64,000 nt of DNA, taken from Acidobacteriota bacterium (GTDB lineage Bacteria > Acidobacteriota > Vicinamibacteria > Vicinamibacterales > UBA2999). A program made the translations under genes and the position numbers. Every line of letters begins with the position of its first letter. Position 1 is the stretch's first letter. The DNA lies in NCBI GenBank assembly GCA_021730945.1, contig JAKFYH010000009.1, positions 22,501 to 86,500 of the forward strand. The letters run 5' to 3'. The notes under the pieces were generated by a model. It was not told the DNA's origin, did no database searches, and worked only from the letters and a program-made list of their open reading frames with translations. This document shows, in pieces, positions 35,333-46,707 of this stretch.

Positions 35333-36751
35333 ATGTCGCAGTTAATTGAGAGAGTTCGCCGCTATGCCGGCCTGCATGCGCTGTGGTCAGCCGAGACCCG
35401 TGTCGTCGCGGCGGTCTCAGGAGGGTCGGATTCGGTCGCGCTGCTCTTCCTGCTGCAGGCCCTGGCGTCTCGCGGCGACTGCCGCCTGGCCGGGCTCGTG
35501 CACCTGCACCACAAGATTCGCGGTGTGGACGCGGATCGCGATGCCGCCTTTTGTCGCGCGCTGGCCGGGCGGATGGGGGTCGCCGCGGTGATGCGGGAGG
35601 CCGACGTGCCCGCGCTGGCGCGCAGCGCCGGCGTATCGCTCGAAGTCGCCGGCCGCGAGGCTCGCCAACGGTGTTATGCCGAGGCGGTCGCCGCGCTTGA
35701 CGCGGCGTGCGTGGCGGTGGCGCACACGCGGGATGATCAGGCTGAAACTGTCCTGTTGCGGCTGGCGCGCGGGGCTGGTCCGGCGGGACTGTCGGGTATC
35801 GCGCCGCGCCGTGGCCACCTGGTGCGTCCCCTTCTCGACATTTCGCGGACAGACCTGCAGGCCTACCTGGGCGAAATCGGTGAGGGGTGGCATGAGGATG
35901 CCACCAATGCCGACCGTGGCATTGCGCGCAATCGGGTCCGCCATGAGGTGCTCCCGCACCTGCGGGTGGTGAACGCGCAAGCTGACGCCGCGCTGGCGAG
36001 GGCGGCCGACATCTTCAGGGCGGACGCCGCGTTTCTCGACGAGCTTGCCAACGAAGCGGCCGCCCGGCTCGTCAGACTGGAAGCGGCCACGACGGCCGGG
36101 GCGGTTCGCGTGGCGATTGCGGCCGCTGAGCTTGGCCGGCTGGCGCCCGCGCTCAGGCGGCGGGTGGCGATCCTGGCGCTCGAAACCGCCAACCCGTCGC
36201 GATCGTATGGCTTAGAAGAGGCGCAACTACTCTGCGAGGCGGCGGCCAGCGGTGCTGGCGCCAGCCTCGCGGGCCTCGACATGGAACGTTTCGGCGCCGA
36301 TGTTGTCTTACTAGGCAGGCAGGTGCCTCGGGAGCCTGGGGTAGCGACGGTGCCTGAGGGGCCGTTCGAACTCCAGCTCGAGATTCCCGGTGCTGCTGAC
36401 GCGCCGCATGGGCGGTGGTCGCTTTGTGCCGCCGGACCGCTGCCAAGTCGCGAAGCCCCGGCCGCGGCCCCCGGCCTGGTGGTGGTGGACGCCAGCACAT
36501 TAGGCGACGGCCTGGTGGTGCGGTCGCGCCGGCCCGGCGATCGCCTGCAACCGCTCGGGGCACCGGGTCACCGAAAGGTGCAGGACATTCTTGTCGACCG
36601 GAAAATCCCCCGGGACGATCGTGATCGTGAGCCGATCGTGACCGACAGAATCGGCCGCATTATTTGGGTGGCGGGACGGGTGTTGGCCGCGCCCTTTCGG
36701 GTGACCCCGCTCACGACGACCGTGGTAGTCTTGACCCTGAGGCGCCAGTAG
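35333..36751 (+). CDS. tilS: tRNA(Ile)-lysidine synthetase
   Basis: 472 residues. PP-loop ATPase motif SGGSDSVALL near residue 30, HLHHKIRG, VAHTRDDQAETVLLRLARG, the arginine segment NADRGIARNRVRHEVLPHL and the C-terminal TilS domain ending QPLGAPGHRKVQDILVDRKIPR. It makes lysidine at position 34 of tRNA-Ile(CAU). Length is at the upper end of the family. First gene of the long train to nth. Confidence 0.93.
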   Translation: MSQLIERVRRYAGLHALWSAETRVVAAVSGGSDSVALLFLLQALASRGDCRLAGLVHLHHKIRGVDADRDAAFCRALAGRMGVAAVMREADVPALARSAGVSLEVAGREARQRCYAEAVAALDAACVAVAHTRDDQAETVLLRLARGAGPAGLSGIAPRRGHLVRPLLDISRTDLQAYLGEIGEGWHEDATNADRGIARNRVRHEVLPHLRVVNAQADAALARAADIFRADAAFLDELANEAAARLVRLEAATTAGAVRVAIAAAELGRLAPALRRRVAILALETANPSRSYGLEEAQLLCEAAASGAGASLAGLDMERFGADVVLLGRQVPREPGVATVPEGPFELQLEIPGAADAPHGRWSLCAAGPLPSREAPAAAPGLVVVDASTLGDGLVVRSRRPGDRLQPLGAPGHRKVQDILVDRKIPRDDRDREPIVTDRIGRIIWVAGRVLAAPFRVTPLTTTVVVLTLRRQ

Positions 36752-36766
36752 CGCCTGGAGGAAGTG

Positions 36767-38673
<1,907 letters not shown>

Positions 38674-38677
<4 letters not shown>

Positions 38678-39546
38678 TCGCGGCGCCGCGTCGATCGTAT
38701 TCGGTTCCTCTCACGGGCCGGGCACCACTGGTGCTCGGCCCGCGTACTTTGGTGATGGGCGTCATCAACGTCACGCCCGATTCCTTCTCCGACGGCGGTG
38801 CCGCCCTCGATCCCGCCCAGGCCGCTGACCTCGCGCTGGCGATGGAAGCCGGCGGTGCCGACCTGATCGACATCGGCGCCGAATCCACCCGGCCCGGCGC
38901 CACACCGGTGGGCGCCGCCGACGAGATGGCCCGCGTGGGTCCGGTGCTCCGAGCCGTGGGGCGGCAGTTGCGCGTGCCGATCTCCATCGACACCTACAAG
39001 TGCGCGGTTGCCGAACTGGCGCTGGGGGAAGGCGCCTCAATCGTCAACGACATCAGCGGACTGCAGTACGATTCCCGGCTGGCGCCCCTGGTGGCCGCCC
39101 AGGGCGCGGCGATTGTCCTCATGCACACCCGGGGGCGGCCCGAGCAGATGTATGCGCATGCGGCCTACGGCGATGTCGTGGACGAGGTGGCGTCGGACTT
39201 GCGCGCTGCGATCGATCGGGCGCTGGCGGCCGGCATTGCCGGCCCAAGCATTCTGGTCGACCCCGGCCTCGGCTTTGCCAAGCATGCCGGGCAAAGCCTG
39301 ACGATGCTGGCCGGACTGGACCGGCTGGCGGTGCTCGGGTATCCGCTCCTGGTCGGGCCGTCCCGCAAGTCGTTCATGGCCGCAGCGACCGGGCCGCTCG
39401 ATCCCGAAGCGCGCGACTGGCCGACCGCCGCCGCCGTGACCGCGGCCATCCTGGGGGGGGCGCATATCGTCCGCGTGCACCGCGTGGCCGAAATGGTGCA
39501 TGTGGCACGGGTCGCCGACGCCATTCGCGACGCGTCGGGGGCCTGA
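38674..39546 (+). CDS. folP: Dihydropteroate synthase
   Basis: 290 residues, GTG start. DHPS motifs: [16 protein letters not shown] (pterin site), [29 protein letters not shown] and VGPSRKSFM. It condenses p-aminobenzoate with the pterin diphosphate to make folate, the target of sulfonamides. folP next to cdaA-glmM is a recurring arrangement. Confidence 0.95.
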
Positions 39547-39569
39547 CGCACTAAACTACCAGTGCGGCC

Positions 39570-40388
39570 ATGTCCTACCTGACCGAACTGCTCCGGCGTC
39601 CGCCCGTCACCTGGTGGGACGTGCTCGACATCCTGATCGTGTCGATCATGGTGTACGAGCTGCTCAAGCTGATTCGCGGCACCCGGGCCGTGCAAATGGC
39701 CGTGGGGATTGCGTCGATCGTCGCGCTGTTCTATGTCTCGCGGGGCTTTCAGCTCGAGACCGTCAACTGGCTGATCCGCAATATCGTCGGCTACGTGGTC
39801 TTTGCCGCCATCGTGCTGTTGCAGGCCGATATCCGGCGCGCGCTGGTCCACCTCGGCCGGGGGCGGTTGTTTCGCCGCCTCAACCGCAAGGTGAGCGACG
39901 ACGACACGATCGAGGAGCTGGTGGTGGCCGCCTCCAGCCTGTCGTCGAAGAAGACCGGGGCGATCATCGTGATCGAGCGGGCGATCGGCTTGCGCAATTA
40001 CATCGAGAGCGGCATTCCCCTCGATGCGAAATTGACTTACGACCTGCTGGTCAGCATTTTCCAGCCGACCTCGCCGCTGCATGACGGCGCGGTGATTGTG
40101 CAGCGCGACCGCGCGGCGGCGGCGGCCTGCTTCCTGCCGCTGACCATCAATCCCCGCCTCAACCGCGAGTTCGGGTCGCGGCATCGCGCGGCCATTGGCA
40201 TCACCGAAGAGAACGATGCCGTGGCGATCGTCGTGTCCGAGGAAACCGGTCGCATTTCGCTGGTCGAGGATGGCGACCTCGAACATGGTCTCGACGCCGA
40301 CCGCCTGCGCGTGCGGCTCAAGGCGCTTGTGACCCTGCGCCCGGCATTGACCGGCAAGCCGCGCCAGGCGGGATACTCACTCAACTGA
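39570..40388 (+). CDS. cdaA: Diadenylate cyclase CdaA
   Basis: 272 residues with three N-terminal TM helices (DVLDILIVSIMVYELL, VQMAVGIASIVALFYV, IVGYVVFAAIVLLQ) and the DAC domain: the DGA motif in PLHDGAVIVQ and the RHR motif in GSRHRAAIGITEE. It makes c-di-AMP, so this organism likely uses c-di-AMP as well as c-di-GMP. Followed by its usual partners, a YbbR protein and glmM. Overlaps the next gene by 1 base (TGATG). Confidence 0.96.
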   Translation: MSYLTELLRRPPVTWWDVLDILIVSIMVYELLKLIRGTRAVQMAVGIASIVALFYVSRGFQLETVNWLIRNIVGYVVFAAIVLLQADIRRALVHLGRGRLFRRLNRKVSDDDTIEELVVAASSLSSKKTGAIIVIERAIGLRNYIESGIPLDAKLTYDLLVSIFQPTSPLHDGAVIVQRDRAAAAACFLPLTINPRLNREFGSRHRAAIGITEENDAVAIVVSEETGRISLVEDGDLEHGLDADRLRVRLKALVTLRPALTGKPRQAGYSLN

Positions 40389-41038
40389 TGGCCTACCATC
40401 CTTTTCGCAACCTCGGACTCAAGTTCCTGTCGACCTGTATTGCCGCGCTCTTGTGGCTGGTGGTTGCCGGCGAGCGGGTGGTCGAGCGGGTGTTGCGGGC
40501 GCCGGTGGAGTTTCAGAATCTGCCGGACAGCCTCGAGTTGGTCGGCAACCTGCCCGAGACGGTGGAGGTGCGACTGCGCGGCTCGTCCGGGGCGCTGACC
40601 CGGATGGGCGCGGGTGACCTGTCGGCGGTGCTCGACCTGCGGACGGCGCGTCCGGGGCGCCGGCTGTTCCACCTGACGCCGGCCCAGGTGTCGGTGCCCT
40701 ATGGCATCAACGTCGTGCAGGTCGGACCGTCGACCGTGATGATGGAGTTTGAGACCTCCGGTCTACGGATCGTGCCGGTGGAGCCCGACATCGAGGGCCG
40801 TCCCGCGCCGGGATTTGAGGTCACCGCCGTGACGAGCGATCCGCCAACCGTGGAGGTCGCGGGTCCGGAGAGTGCATTGCAGCGGCTTGATGCCGCCGTG
40901 ACCGAACCTGTGTCTGTCACCAACGAAGCCCGTTCGGTGAGCGAGGTGGTGACCATTGGCGTGCAGGATGCCAGCCTCAGGTTGTCGAAGCCGCAGACCG
41001 CCGTGGTGACCGTGACGATTTCCCCCAGGAAGCCATGA
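40388..41038 (+). CDS. YbbR-domain protein, CdaR-like regulator of CdaA
   Basis: 216 residues: one N-terminal TM helix (FLSTCIAALLWLVVAG) and extracytoplasmic YbbR-like beta repeats (two recognisable, about 40-115 and 125-210). In Firmicutes the homologous CdaR controls CdaA. Gene order cdaA-ybbR-glmM is conserved. Only two repeats are seen here, fewer than in many CdaR proteins. Confidence 0.85.
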   Translation: MAYHPFRNLGLKFLSTCIAALLWLVVAGERVVERVLRAPVEFQNLPDSLELVGNLPETVEVRLRGSSGALTRMGAGDLSAVLDLRTARPGRRLFHLTPAQVSVPYGINVVQVGPSTVMMEFETSGLRIVPVEPDIEGRPAPGFEVTAVTSDPPTVEVAGPESALQRLDAAVTEPVSVTNEARSVSEVVTIGVQDASLRLSKPQTAVVTVTISPRKP

Positions 41039-42366
41039 AGCTGTTTGGTACCGATGGCATTCGCGGCAAGGCTGGCGTGTCGCCGCTCGAACCGGCGATC
41101 GTCGCCCGCGTGGGCGCGGCGCTGGTCCGTTCGTTGCCGCAGGGAGCATCGCCGCATCGGTTCGTGATTGGCCGCGACACCCGTGAGTCCGGCGGCTGGA
41201 TCGAGAACGAGCTGGCGCGAGGGCTGACCAGCCAGGGCGCGACAGTGATCAGCGCCGGCGTGGTGCCGACACCGGCGATTGCCTATCTGGCTCGCCGCGG
41301 GGGCTTTGACGCCGGCCTGGTCATTTCCGCGTCGCACAATCCGTTCGAGGACAACGGCATCAAGGTGTTCGGCGGCTCCGGGGTGAAGCTGACCGCGGCG
41401 CTCGAAGGCTCGGTCGAGGCATTGGTCGCCGACTCGTCATGGACCGTGCCGGTGGCGGCCGGGGTCATCGATCGCCAGGATCTATCGGCCCCGTACCTGG
41501 CGCACCTCACGCACATTCTCGATGCGGCCGGCCCGCTGGCGGGCGCGCCGATCGTGGTGGACTGCGCCAATGGCGCGACCGCCGCGCTGGCGCCGGCGTT
41601 TCTGTCGTCGCTCGGATTCAACCTCACGACGATTGGCGCTTCACCGGATGGCCGCAACATCAACCTGGACTGCGGGTCGACGCACCTGGATGGTCTCGCG
41701 CGTGAAGTGGTGACCAGCGGAGCGAGCCTCGGCATCGCCTTTGATGGTGACGGCGATCGCGCGCTGTTTGTTGATGCCGCCGGGTCCGTAGTGGATGGCG
41801 ACGCCGTGTTGCTGATTGCCGCGCTACAGCTCCAGCGCGAGGGCCGGCTGCCGGGCAATGCCGTGGTCGCGACCGTGATGAGCAATATCGGTCTCGAACT
41901 GGCGTTGCGCGACCGCGGCATCACGCTGGTTCGCACCGCCGTGGGTGACAAGTACGTGATGGAAGAGATGGTCAAGCGCGGCGCCGCGTTGGGTGGCGAG
42001 CAGTCGGGGCACATCATTTTCGCCGACCATCTGTCGACCGGTGACGGCCTGGCCACGGCGCTGCACCTGCTTCGCATCATGGCGTTGACCGGCCGCTCGC
42101 TGGCGGATCTGGCGGGCGATCTGGTGACGTATCCCCAGGTGCTGGTCAACGTGCGGGTCCGGCAGCGGTCCGACTACCTGCTGGTGCCGGCGATTGCCTC
42201 GGCAATCGCCCGTGTCGAGGCGGGACTGGAGGGCCATGGCCGCCTGTTGATCCGTTATTCGGGCACCGAGCCGTTGCTGCGAATCATGTTGGAAGGCAAG
42301 GACCACGCCGAGATCAGCGGCTGGGCCGATGAGATCGCCGCCGTGGTGAAGGAGCAGCTTGCCTAA
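41035..42366 (+). CDS. glmM: Phosphoglucosamine mutase
   Basis: 443 residues, start MKLFGTDGIRGKAG. Phosphoserine loop VISASHNPFEDNGIK, metal-binding loop DGDGDRALF, sugar loop GGEQSGH and phosphate loop RYSGTEPLLRIM. Converts glucosamine-6-P to glucosamine-1-P for peptidoglycan. In other bacteria GlmM binds and inhibits CdaA, which gives this operon a regulatory sense. ATGA overlap with the YbbR gene. Confidence 0.96.
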   Translation: MKLFGTDGIRGKAGVSPLEPAIVARVGAALVRSLPQGASPHRFVIGRDTRESGGWIENELARGLTSQGATVISAGVVPTPAIAYLARRGGFDAGLVISASHNPFEDNGIKVFGGSGVKLTAALEGSVEALVADSSWTVPVAAGVIDRQDLSAPYLAHLTHILDAAGPLAGAPIVVDCANGATAALAPAFLSSLGFNLTTIGASPDGRNINLDCGSTHLDGLAREVVTSGASLGIAFDGDGDRALFVDAAGSVVDGDAVLLIAALQLQREGRLPGNAVVATVMSNIGLELALRDRGITLVRTAVGDKYVMEEMVKRGAALGGEQSGHIIFADHLSTGDGLATALHLLRIMALTGRSLADLAGDLVTYPQVLVNVRVRQRSDYLLVPAIASAIARVEAGLEGHGRLLIRYSGTEPLLRIMLEGKDHAEISGWADEIAAVVKEQLA

Positions 42367-43090
42367 GCTTTCGGTCAACGTCAACAAGGTGGCGACCGTG
42401 CGCAACTCGCGCGGCGGCCGGTTGCCGTCGGTGATTGAGGCGGTGCGCACCTGCGTCGACGCCGGGGCACCTGGGATCACCGTGCACCCGCGAGCCGACG
42501 CGCGCCACATCACGACCACCGACGTTTACGAGATCGCCGGCGAGCTGGCGCCGCTCAAGGGACGGGTCGAGTTCAATATCGAAGGCGACCCGCGACCGGA
42601 TTTGATCGCGCTGGTCCTGGACGTGAAGCCGGACCAGTGCACGCTGGTGCCGGTGTTTCCCGGGGAGATTACCAGCCAGGCGGGCTGGCCAGCCGACACG
42701 CCGCGCGACACGCTGGCCGGGATCATTGCCGCGATGAAAGCCGCCGGCGTGCGGGTGAGCCTGTTTGTCGATCCGGAGCCGGCAGCGATTCGCTGGGCCA
42801 AGGACATGGGAGCCGATCGCGTCGAGCTGTACACCGAGCCGTTCGCGAAAGCGTTTGACAGCGGTCCGGCGGATGCGGCCGAGAGCTTTGCCCGCTACGT
42901 GACGGCGTCGACGCTGGCCCACCAGTTGGGCGTTGGCGTGAATGCCGGCCACGACCTCGACCTGAGGAACCTGACCTTGTTCCGCACCTTGCCCCATCTG
43001 GACGAAGTGTCGATTGGCCACGCGTTGATTGGCCGTGCCATCTTCGTGGGCCTGGAGCGCGTGGTCAAAGAGTATCTGGCGGCGCTATGA
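42359..43090 (+). CDS. pdxJ: Pyridoxine 5'-phosphate synthase
   Basis: 243 residues, TTG start overlapping glmM by 8 bases. PdxJ motifs: LSVNVNKVATVRNSRGG, GITVHPRADARHIT, EFNIEGDP, VPVFPGEITSQAGW and GVNAGHDLDLRNL, SIGHALIGRAIF. The last step of the DXP-dependent vitamin B6 pathway. Fully typical. Confidence 0.95.
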   Translation: MPKLSVNVNKVATVRNSRGGRLPSVIEAVRTCVDAGAPGITVHPRADARHITTTDVYEIAGELAPLKGRVEFNIEGDPRPDLIALVLDVKPDQCTLVPVFPGEITSQAGWPADTPRDTLAGIIAAMKAAGVRVSLFVDPEPAAIRWAKDMGADRVELYTEPFAKAFDSGPADAAESFARYVTASTLAHQLGVGVNAGHDLDLRNLTLFRTLPHLDEVSIGHALIGRAIFVGLERVVKEYLAAL

Positions 43091-43794
43091 AGGTGTCAGG
43101 GGCCATCATCGTCGTCATCGCCGGGGTACTGACGGCCTCTGTTGCCGAGGCCTCGGGCCGGAGTGTCAGCTTCCCGTCTCTCGACGGGACGCAGCTTGCC
43201 GGGGAGTTGTTCGAGAGTTCGGCGCGGCCGGCGCCAGCGGTGGTGCTGGTACACATGCTCACGCGATCCAGCGACGACTGGGGCAGCCTGCCCGATCGGA
43301 TCCAGGATGCCGGCATCACCGCGCTGACGATTGATCTGCGCGGCCACGGCGGGTCGGCCGGCTCGTCGCAGGACCTGTCCGCCATGGTCGAGGATGTGCG
43401 GGCGGCCGTGCAGTGGCTGTCGGCCCGGCAAGGTGTGCGCACCGGCTCGGTCGGCCTGGTGGGCGCCTCGTTGGGGGCCAGCCTGTCGCTGCTGGCGGCG
43501 GTTGAACTGCCGATGATTCGCGCCATTGCCCTGCTGTCGCCGTCGCTCGATTATCGCGGCCTGCGCACGGACGCGAACCTGGTTAAGAGGCTGGGTGCCC
43601 GGTCGTTGTGGCTGGCCGCCAGCGCCGAGGATCCACTGGCGCTCCGGACCGTGCGCGACTTTGTCACCGAGACGTCCGGCCCGCGTGAGCAGATGCTTTC
43701 CAACACCGTTGCGCACGGCACCGGGCTGCTGGAGCGCGACGCCGACGTCGGCCGCGCGCTGGTGGACTGGCTACGTCGCTCGTTGCTATCCTGA
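43087..43794 (+). CDS. Secreted alpha/beta hydrolase
   Basis: 235 residues with a signal peptide (AIIVVIAGVLTASVAEA). Alpha/beta fold: oxyanion strand VVLVHMLTRSS, LTIDLRGHGGSAGS, nucleophile elbow GASLGAS (GxSxG), SAEDP for the acid and AHGTG for the catalytic His. Substrate unknown. ATGA overlap with pdxJ. Confidence 0.85.
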   Translation: MKVSGAIIVVIAGVLTASVAEASGRSVSFPSLDGTQLAGELFESSARPAPAVVLVHMLTRSSDDWGSLPDRIQDAGITALTIDLRGHGGSAGSSQDLSAMVEDVRAAVQWLSARQGVRTGSVGLVGASLGASLSLLAAVELPMIRAIALLSPSLDYRGLRTDANLVKRLGARSLWLAASAEDPLALRTVRDFVTETSGPREQMLSNTVAHGTGLLERDADVGRALVDWLRRSLLS

Positions 43795-43804
43795 GGGTTC
43801 CCTA

Positions 43805-44404
43805 ATGAGAGCGGATGCAATCGTCTTCGGCATTGCCGGATCACTGTTCGGCTTGATTATCGGCTGGGTGCTGGGCACCCAGAACGCCACCGGCACGTCG
43901 CGGGTGGCGGCGCCGGTGGCGCAGGCGGCCCCGGCCGCGGCGCCGTCGGCGCAGCCACCGGCCCCGCTCGACCAGACGCGGGTGCAGGCACTGCAGACGG
44001 TGGCCGAGAAGGACCCCAAGAACGTCGAGTCGCGGGTGCAGCTCGGCAACATGTTCTTCGACGCCGAGCAGTATCCGCAGGCGATCGGGTGGTACGAGCA
44101 GGCGTTCGCGCTCAACCCAGCCGACCCCAACGTGTCGACCGACCTCGGCGTGGCCTACTACTACACCAACCAGCCCGATCGCGCGCTGGCGCAGTTCGAC
44201 AAGTCGCTGGCCACCGACTCCAAGCACATCAAGACGCTGCTCAACGTGGGCATCGTCCGCGCCTTCGGCAAGAACGATCTGGCCGGCGCCGCCAAGGCCT
44301 GGGAGGCGGTGGTCGCGCTGGCGCCGGACTCTCCGGAGGGCCAGGCCGCCAAGAAGGGGCTCGAGGGCGTGAGAAACGCCGGTGCCGCCGCCCCGGGGAA
44401 ATAG
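43805..44404 (+). CDS. Membrane-anchored TPR protein
   Basis: 199 residues. An N-terminal TM helix (IVFGIAGSLFGLIIGWVLG), an Ala/Pro-rich linker and two or three TPR units (about 75-185; VQLGNMFFDAEQYPQAIGWYEQAF and DLGVAYYYTNQPDRALAQFD). Probably a scaffold at the cytoplasmic membrane. Leads directly into the TRASH/aldolase/BMC genes. Confidence 0.85.
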   Translation: MRADAIVFGIAGSLFGLIIGWVLGTQNATGTSRVAAPVAQAAPAAAPSAQPPAPLDQTRVQALQTVAEKDPKNVESRVQLGNMFFDAEQYPQAIGWYEQAFALNPADPNVSTDLGVAYYYTNQPDRALAQFDKSLATDSKHIKTLLNVGIVRAFGKNDLAGAAKAWEAVVALAPDSPEGQAAKKGLEGVRNAGAAAPGK

Positions 44405-44407
44405 GCC

Positions 44408-44671
44408 GTGTTACGCCTGCTGCTGCTGTTCATCCTGTTCTGGGTGATCGCCCGCGTCTTCTGGCGGTTCATTGACGGCGTGGTGCGCGGCGTCTCTACG
44501 CCGCCGGCCGGGAGCGCCCGCCGCAGCAGTGGTCCCTCGCCGGTCAAGATGCAGCCTTGTGCGGTCTGCGGCACCTACGTGGTGCCCGGCAAGTCCATCA
44601 GTACCGTCAGCCACGGCGCGACGGTGCATTTCTGCAGCGAGAAGTGCCGCCGCGAGTATGTCGCGCCATGA
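44408..44671 (+). CDS. Small membrane protein with TRASH/YHS-like metal-binding motif
   Basis: 87 residues, GTG start. N-terminal TM helix (LLLLFILFWVIARVFWRF), then CAVCGTYVVP and HFCSEKCRREY, a C-x2-C...C-x3-C arrangement like TRASH/YHS treble-clef metal sensors. Possible metal delivery or sensing role. Overlaps the aldolase gene by ATGA, so it is translationally coupled to the BMC cluster. Confidence 0.75.
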   Translation: MLRLLLLFILFWVIARVFWRFIDGVVRGVSTPPAGSARRSSGPSPVKMQPCAVCGTYVVPGKSISTVSHGATVHFCSEKCRREYVAP

Positions 44672-45513
44672 ATGCCGAAGAACAGGCCCGCGCCGACATC
44701 GTCGAGGTGGGCCGCCGGCTGTGGCAACGCGGCTACGTCGCCTCGAATGACGGCAACATCAGCGTCCGCCTGGACGAGCACCGGCTGATCACCACGCCGA
44801 AGAGCGTGTCGAAGGGGTTCATGACCCCGGACATGATGGTGGTGACCGACCTGGATGGGACGCGCATCGCCGGCGAGCGTGAGCCTTCGTCCGAACTCAA
44901 GATGCACCTCGAGGTGTATCGCAATCGTCCTGACGCCCGGGCTGTCGTCCACGCCCATCCGCCGACGGCGACCGGGTTTGCCGTAGCCGGCATCGCGCTC
45001 GACCGCGCCGTGCTGGCCGAGGTGATCACCACGCTCGGCAGCATTCCGATCGCCGAATACGCCACGCCATCGACTGAGGAGTTGCCGGCGGCGGTTCGCA
45101 AGTATGTGAAGGCGCATGATGGCCTTCTGCTTGCCAATCACGGCGCGCTGGCGCTGGCCGGCGACGTCATGTCGGCGTATTACCGCATGGAGACCATCGA
45201 ACACTTCGCGAAGATCAGCCTGGTGGCCCGCAGCCTCGGTCGCGAGAACTTGTTGTCGCGCGGCGAGGTGGATCGCCTGCAGGGCCTGCGCGGGATGTAC
45301 GGCATCGCCTCGCCGGCGCCGATTTGCACCGACGAGTCGAACCCGACGACGGCGGGGCAGTTGGACTGCCAGGTGGTGCAGGCGCCCGAGTCGGCTGAGC
45401 GGCTGGTGCTCCAGAATTTGGGGCCTTCGGCGACCGGCACGGACGGGGAAATTCGGCTAACATACCGCGAGCTGACCGCCCTGATTGAGGATGCGGTCAG
45501 GCAGCTCAAATAA
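44668..45513 (+). CDS. Class II aldolase/adducin domain protein, BMC-associated
   Basis: 281 residues. The zinc-dependent class II aldolase fold (fuculose-phosphate aldolase type): [40 protein letters not shown] with two zinc His, and [13 protein letters not shown] with the third. About 60 residues follow the core, ending in an amphipathic helix ([16 protein letters not shown]) after a Gly/Ser/Thr linker, which resembles a microcompartment encapsulation peptide. Likely cleaves a sugar phosphate to an aldehyde and DHAP. The next gene is a BMC shell protein. Confidence 0.85.
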   Translation: MNAEEQARADIVEVGRRLWQRGYVASNDGNISVRLDEHRLITTPKSVSKGFMTPDMMVVTDLDGTRIAGEREPSSELKMHLEVYRNRPDARAVVHAHPPTATGFAVAGIALDRAVLAEVITTLGSIPIAEYATPSTEELPAAVRKYVKAHDGLLLANHGALALAGDVMSAYYRMETIEHFAKISLVARSLGRENLLSRGEVDRLQGLRGMYGIASPAPICTDESNPTTAGQLDCQVVQAPESAERLVLQNLGPSATGTDGEIRLTYRELTALIEDAVRQLK

Positions 45514-45530
45514 GGTTTTGGAGGCAGTCA

Positions 45531-45821
45531 ATGGGTGAAGCGCTCGGCATGATCGAAACCAAGGGCCTGGTCGCGATGATTGAAGCGGCCGACGCCATGG
45601 TGAAGGCTGCCAAGGTGACGCTGGTAGGCTGGGAAAAGATTGGCGCCGGCTACGTGACCGCGGTGGTGCGTGGCGATGTGGCCGCCGTGAAGGCCGCCAC
45701 TGATGCGGGTGCCGCCGCGGCGCGCCGGGTCGGCGAGCTGGTGTCGGTCCACGTCATCCCTCGGCCCCACGCCAACCTGGAAGACGTCCTGCCCATCGGC
45801 AAAGCCAACGCCAAGGGCTAG
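45531..45821 (+). CDS. Microcompartment shell protein, BMC-H (PduA/EutM type)
   Basis: 96 residues, a single BMC domain: [22 protein letters not shown], the pore loop in [17 protein letters not shown] and [17 protein letters not shown]. Forms hexameric shell tiles. It is the only hexamer gene here, and no trimer (BMC-T) gene is present. SD TTTTGGAGG about 7 nt upstream. The CAGATGAC repeat begins right after the stop. Confidence 0.95.
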   Translation: MGEALGMIETKGLVAMIEAADAMVKAAKVTLVGWEKIGAGYVTAVVRGDVAAVKAATDAGAAAARRVGELVSVHVIPRPHANLEDVLPIGKANAKG

Positions 45822-45854
45822 GCCGCAGATGACGCAGACGACGCTTTAGGCGCC
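45822..45854. repeat. CAGATGAC-type repeat inside the BMC operon
   Basis: GCCGCAGATGACGCAGACGA immediately follows the BMC-H stop codon and fills the 33-bp gap to the first vertex protein. Matches the start of the copy at 7427. Confidence 0.7.
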
Positions 45855-46124
45855 ATGCTTCTCGCGCGCATCGTCGGCACCGTGGTCGCGACCCGGAAGG
45901 ATCCGCGCCTGGTCAGCAGCAAGCTGCTGCTGGCCCGCGCGGTGGATCCCAAAGGCAAGGCCGAGGGCAACTACCTCGTCGCGATTGATACCGTCGATGC
46001 CGGCGTCGGTGAAACCGTCCTGATCGTCAGCGGCAGCTCGGCGCGGCTGGCGGTGGGCATGAAGGACGTGCCGGTTGACGCCGCCGTGGTCGGCATCGTC
46101 GATGCCGTCGACGTGGCCGAGTGA
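45855..46124 (+). CDS. BMC vertex protein, EutN/CcmL family (1)
   Basis: 89 residues with the pentameric vertex pattern: LLARIVGTVVATRKDPRL at the N-terminus, AIDTVDAGVGETVLIVSG and the C-terminal DAAVVGIVDAVDV. Caps the twelve corners of a shell. First of three tandem paralogues, 4 nt from the next. Confidence 0.95.
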   Translation: MLLARIVGTVVATRKDPRLVSSKLLLARAVDPKGKAEGNYLVAIDTVDAGVGETVLIVSGSSARLAVGMKDVPVDAAVVGIVDAVDVAE

Positions 46125-46128
46125 TCTC

Positions 46129-46401
46129 ATGCAACTCGCCCGCGTAATCGGGGACGTCGTCGCCACGCGCAAGGACCCCGGCTTCGACAGCATCAAGCTT
46201 CTCCTCATCCAGCCGATCTCGGCCGACGGCCGGCCCGCGGGACGCACGCTGGTGGCTGTGGACTCGGTCGGCGCCGGTGTCGGCGAGACCGTGTTCTTCG
46301 TTCGCGGCAAAGAGGCCAGTTTTCCGTTTCATCCCACCGAGATGCCGGCCGATGCCGGTATCGTCGGCATTGTCGACCAGCCCCAGGCTTTCATCGGCTA
46401 G
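46129..46401 (+). CDS. BMC vertex protein, EutN/CcmL family (2)
   Basis: 90 residues: LARVIGDVVATRKDPGFDS, VAVDSVGAGVGETVFFVRG and the C-terminal DAGIVGIVDQPQ. It differs from copy 1 mostly in the loop around residues 65-75, so the two are diverged paralogues that may form distinct or mixed pentamers. Confidence 0.95.
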   Translation: MQLARVIGDVVATRKDPGFDSIKLLLIQPISADGRPAGRTLVAVDSVGAGVGETVFFVRGKEASFPFHPTEMPADAGIVGIVDQPQAFIG

Positions 46402-46406
46402 GCCCA

Positions 46407-46679
46407 ATGATTCTCGGCCGCATCGTGGGCACCGTCGTCTCGAGCCAGAAGCGCCCCCAGTTCGAGGGCGCCAAACTGTTGCTGGTACAGCCGGAGACGC
46501 CACAGGGCGTGGCGATTGGCGCCACATTGCTCGCCATTGACTCGGTCGGCGCCGGCGTGAGCGAACGGGTCATCGTGGTGCTAGAGGGCCGGGCCGCCGG
46601 CGAAGCGTTGGGGAAGCGACACGCCCCTGTCGACGCCGCGATCGTCGGCATCGTCGATCAGCTGGAGTTTGTCGAATGA
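46407..46679 (+). CDS. BMC vertex protein, EutN/CcmL family (3)
   Basis: 90 residues: ILGRIVGTVVSSQKRPQF, AIDSVGAGVSERVIVVLEG and DAAIVGIVDQLEFVE. The third tandem vertex gene. Three BMC-P genes beside one BMC-H gene is a pattern also known from PVM-type loci. Confidence 0.95.
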   Translation: MILGRIVGTVVSSQKRPQFEGAKLLLVQPETPQGVAIGATLLAIDSVGAGVSERVIVVLEGRAAGEALGKRHAPVDAAIVGIVDQLEFVE

Positions 46680-46707
46680 CGACGCGGAATGCGGAGGGTC
46701 AAGAGCC

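Noticed and set aside
34272-35333. 353-codon plus-strand frame opposite the Big_1 protein
   Set aside because: Low-complexity Arg/Gly/Asp-rich translation without domains; the minus frame has a signal peptide and an Ig-like domain.
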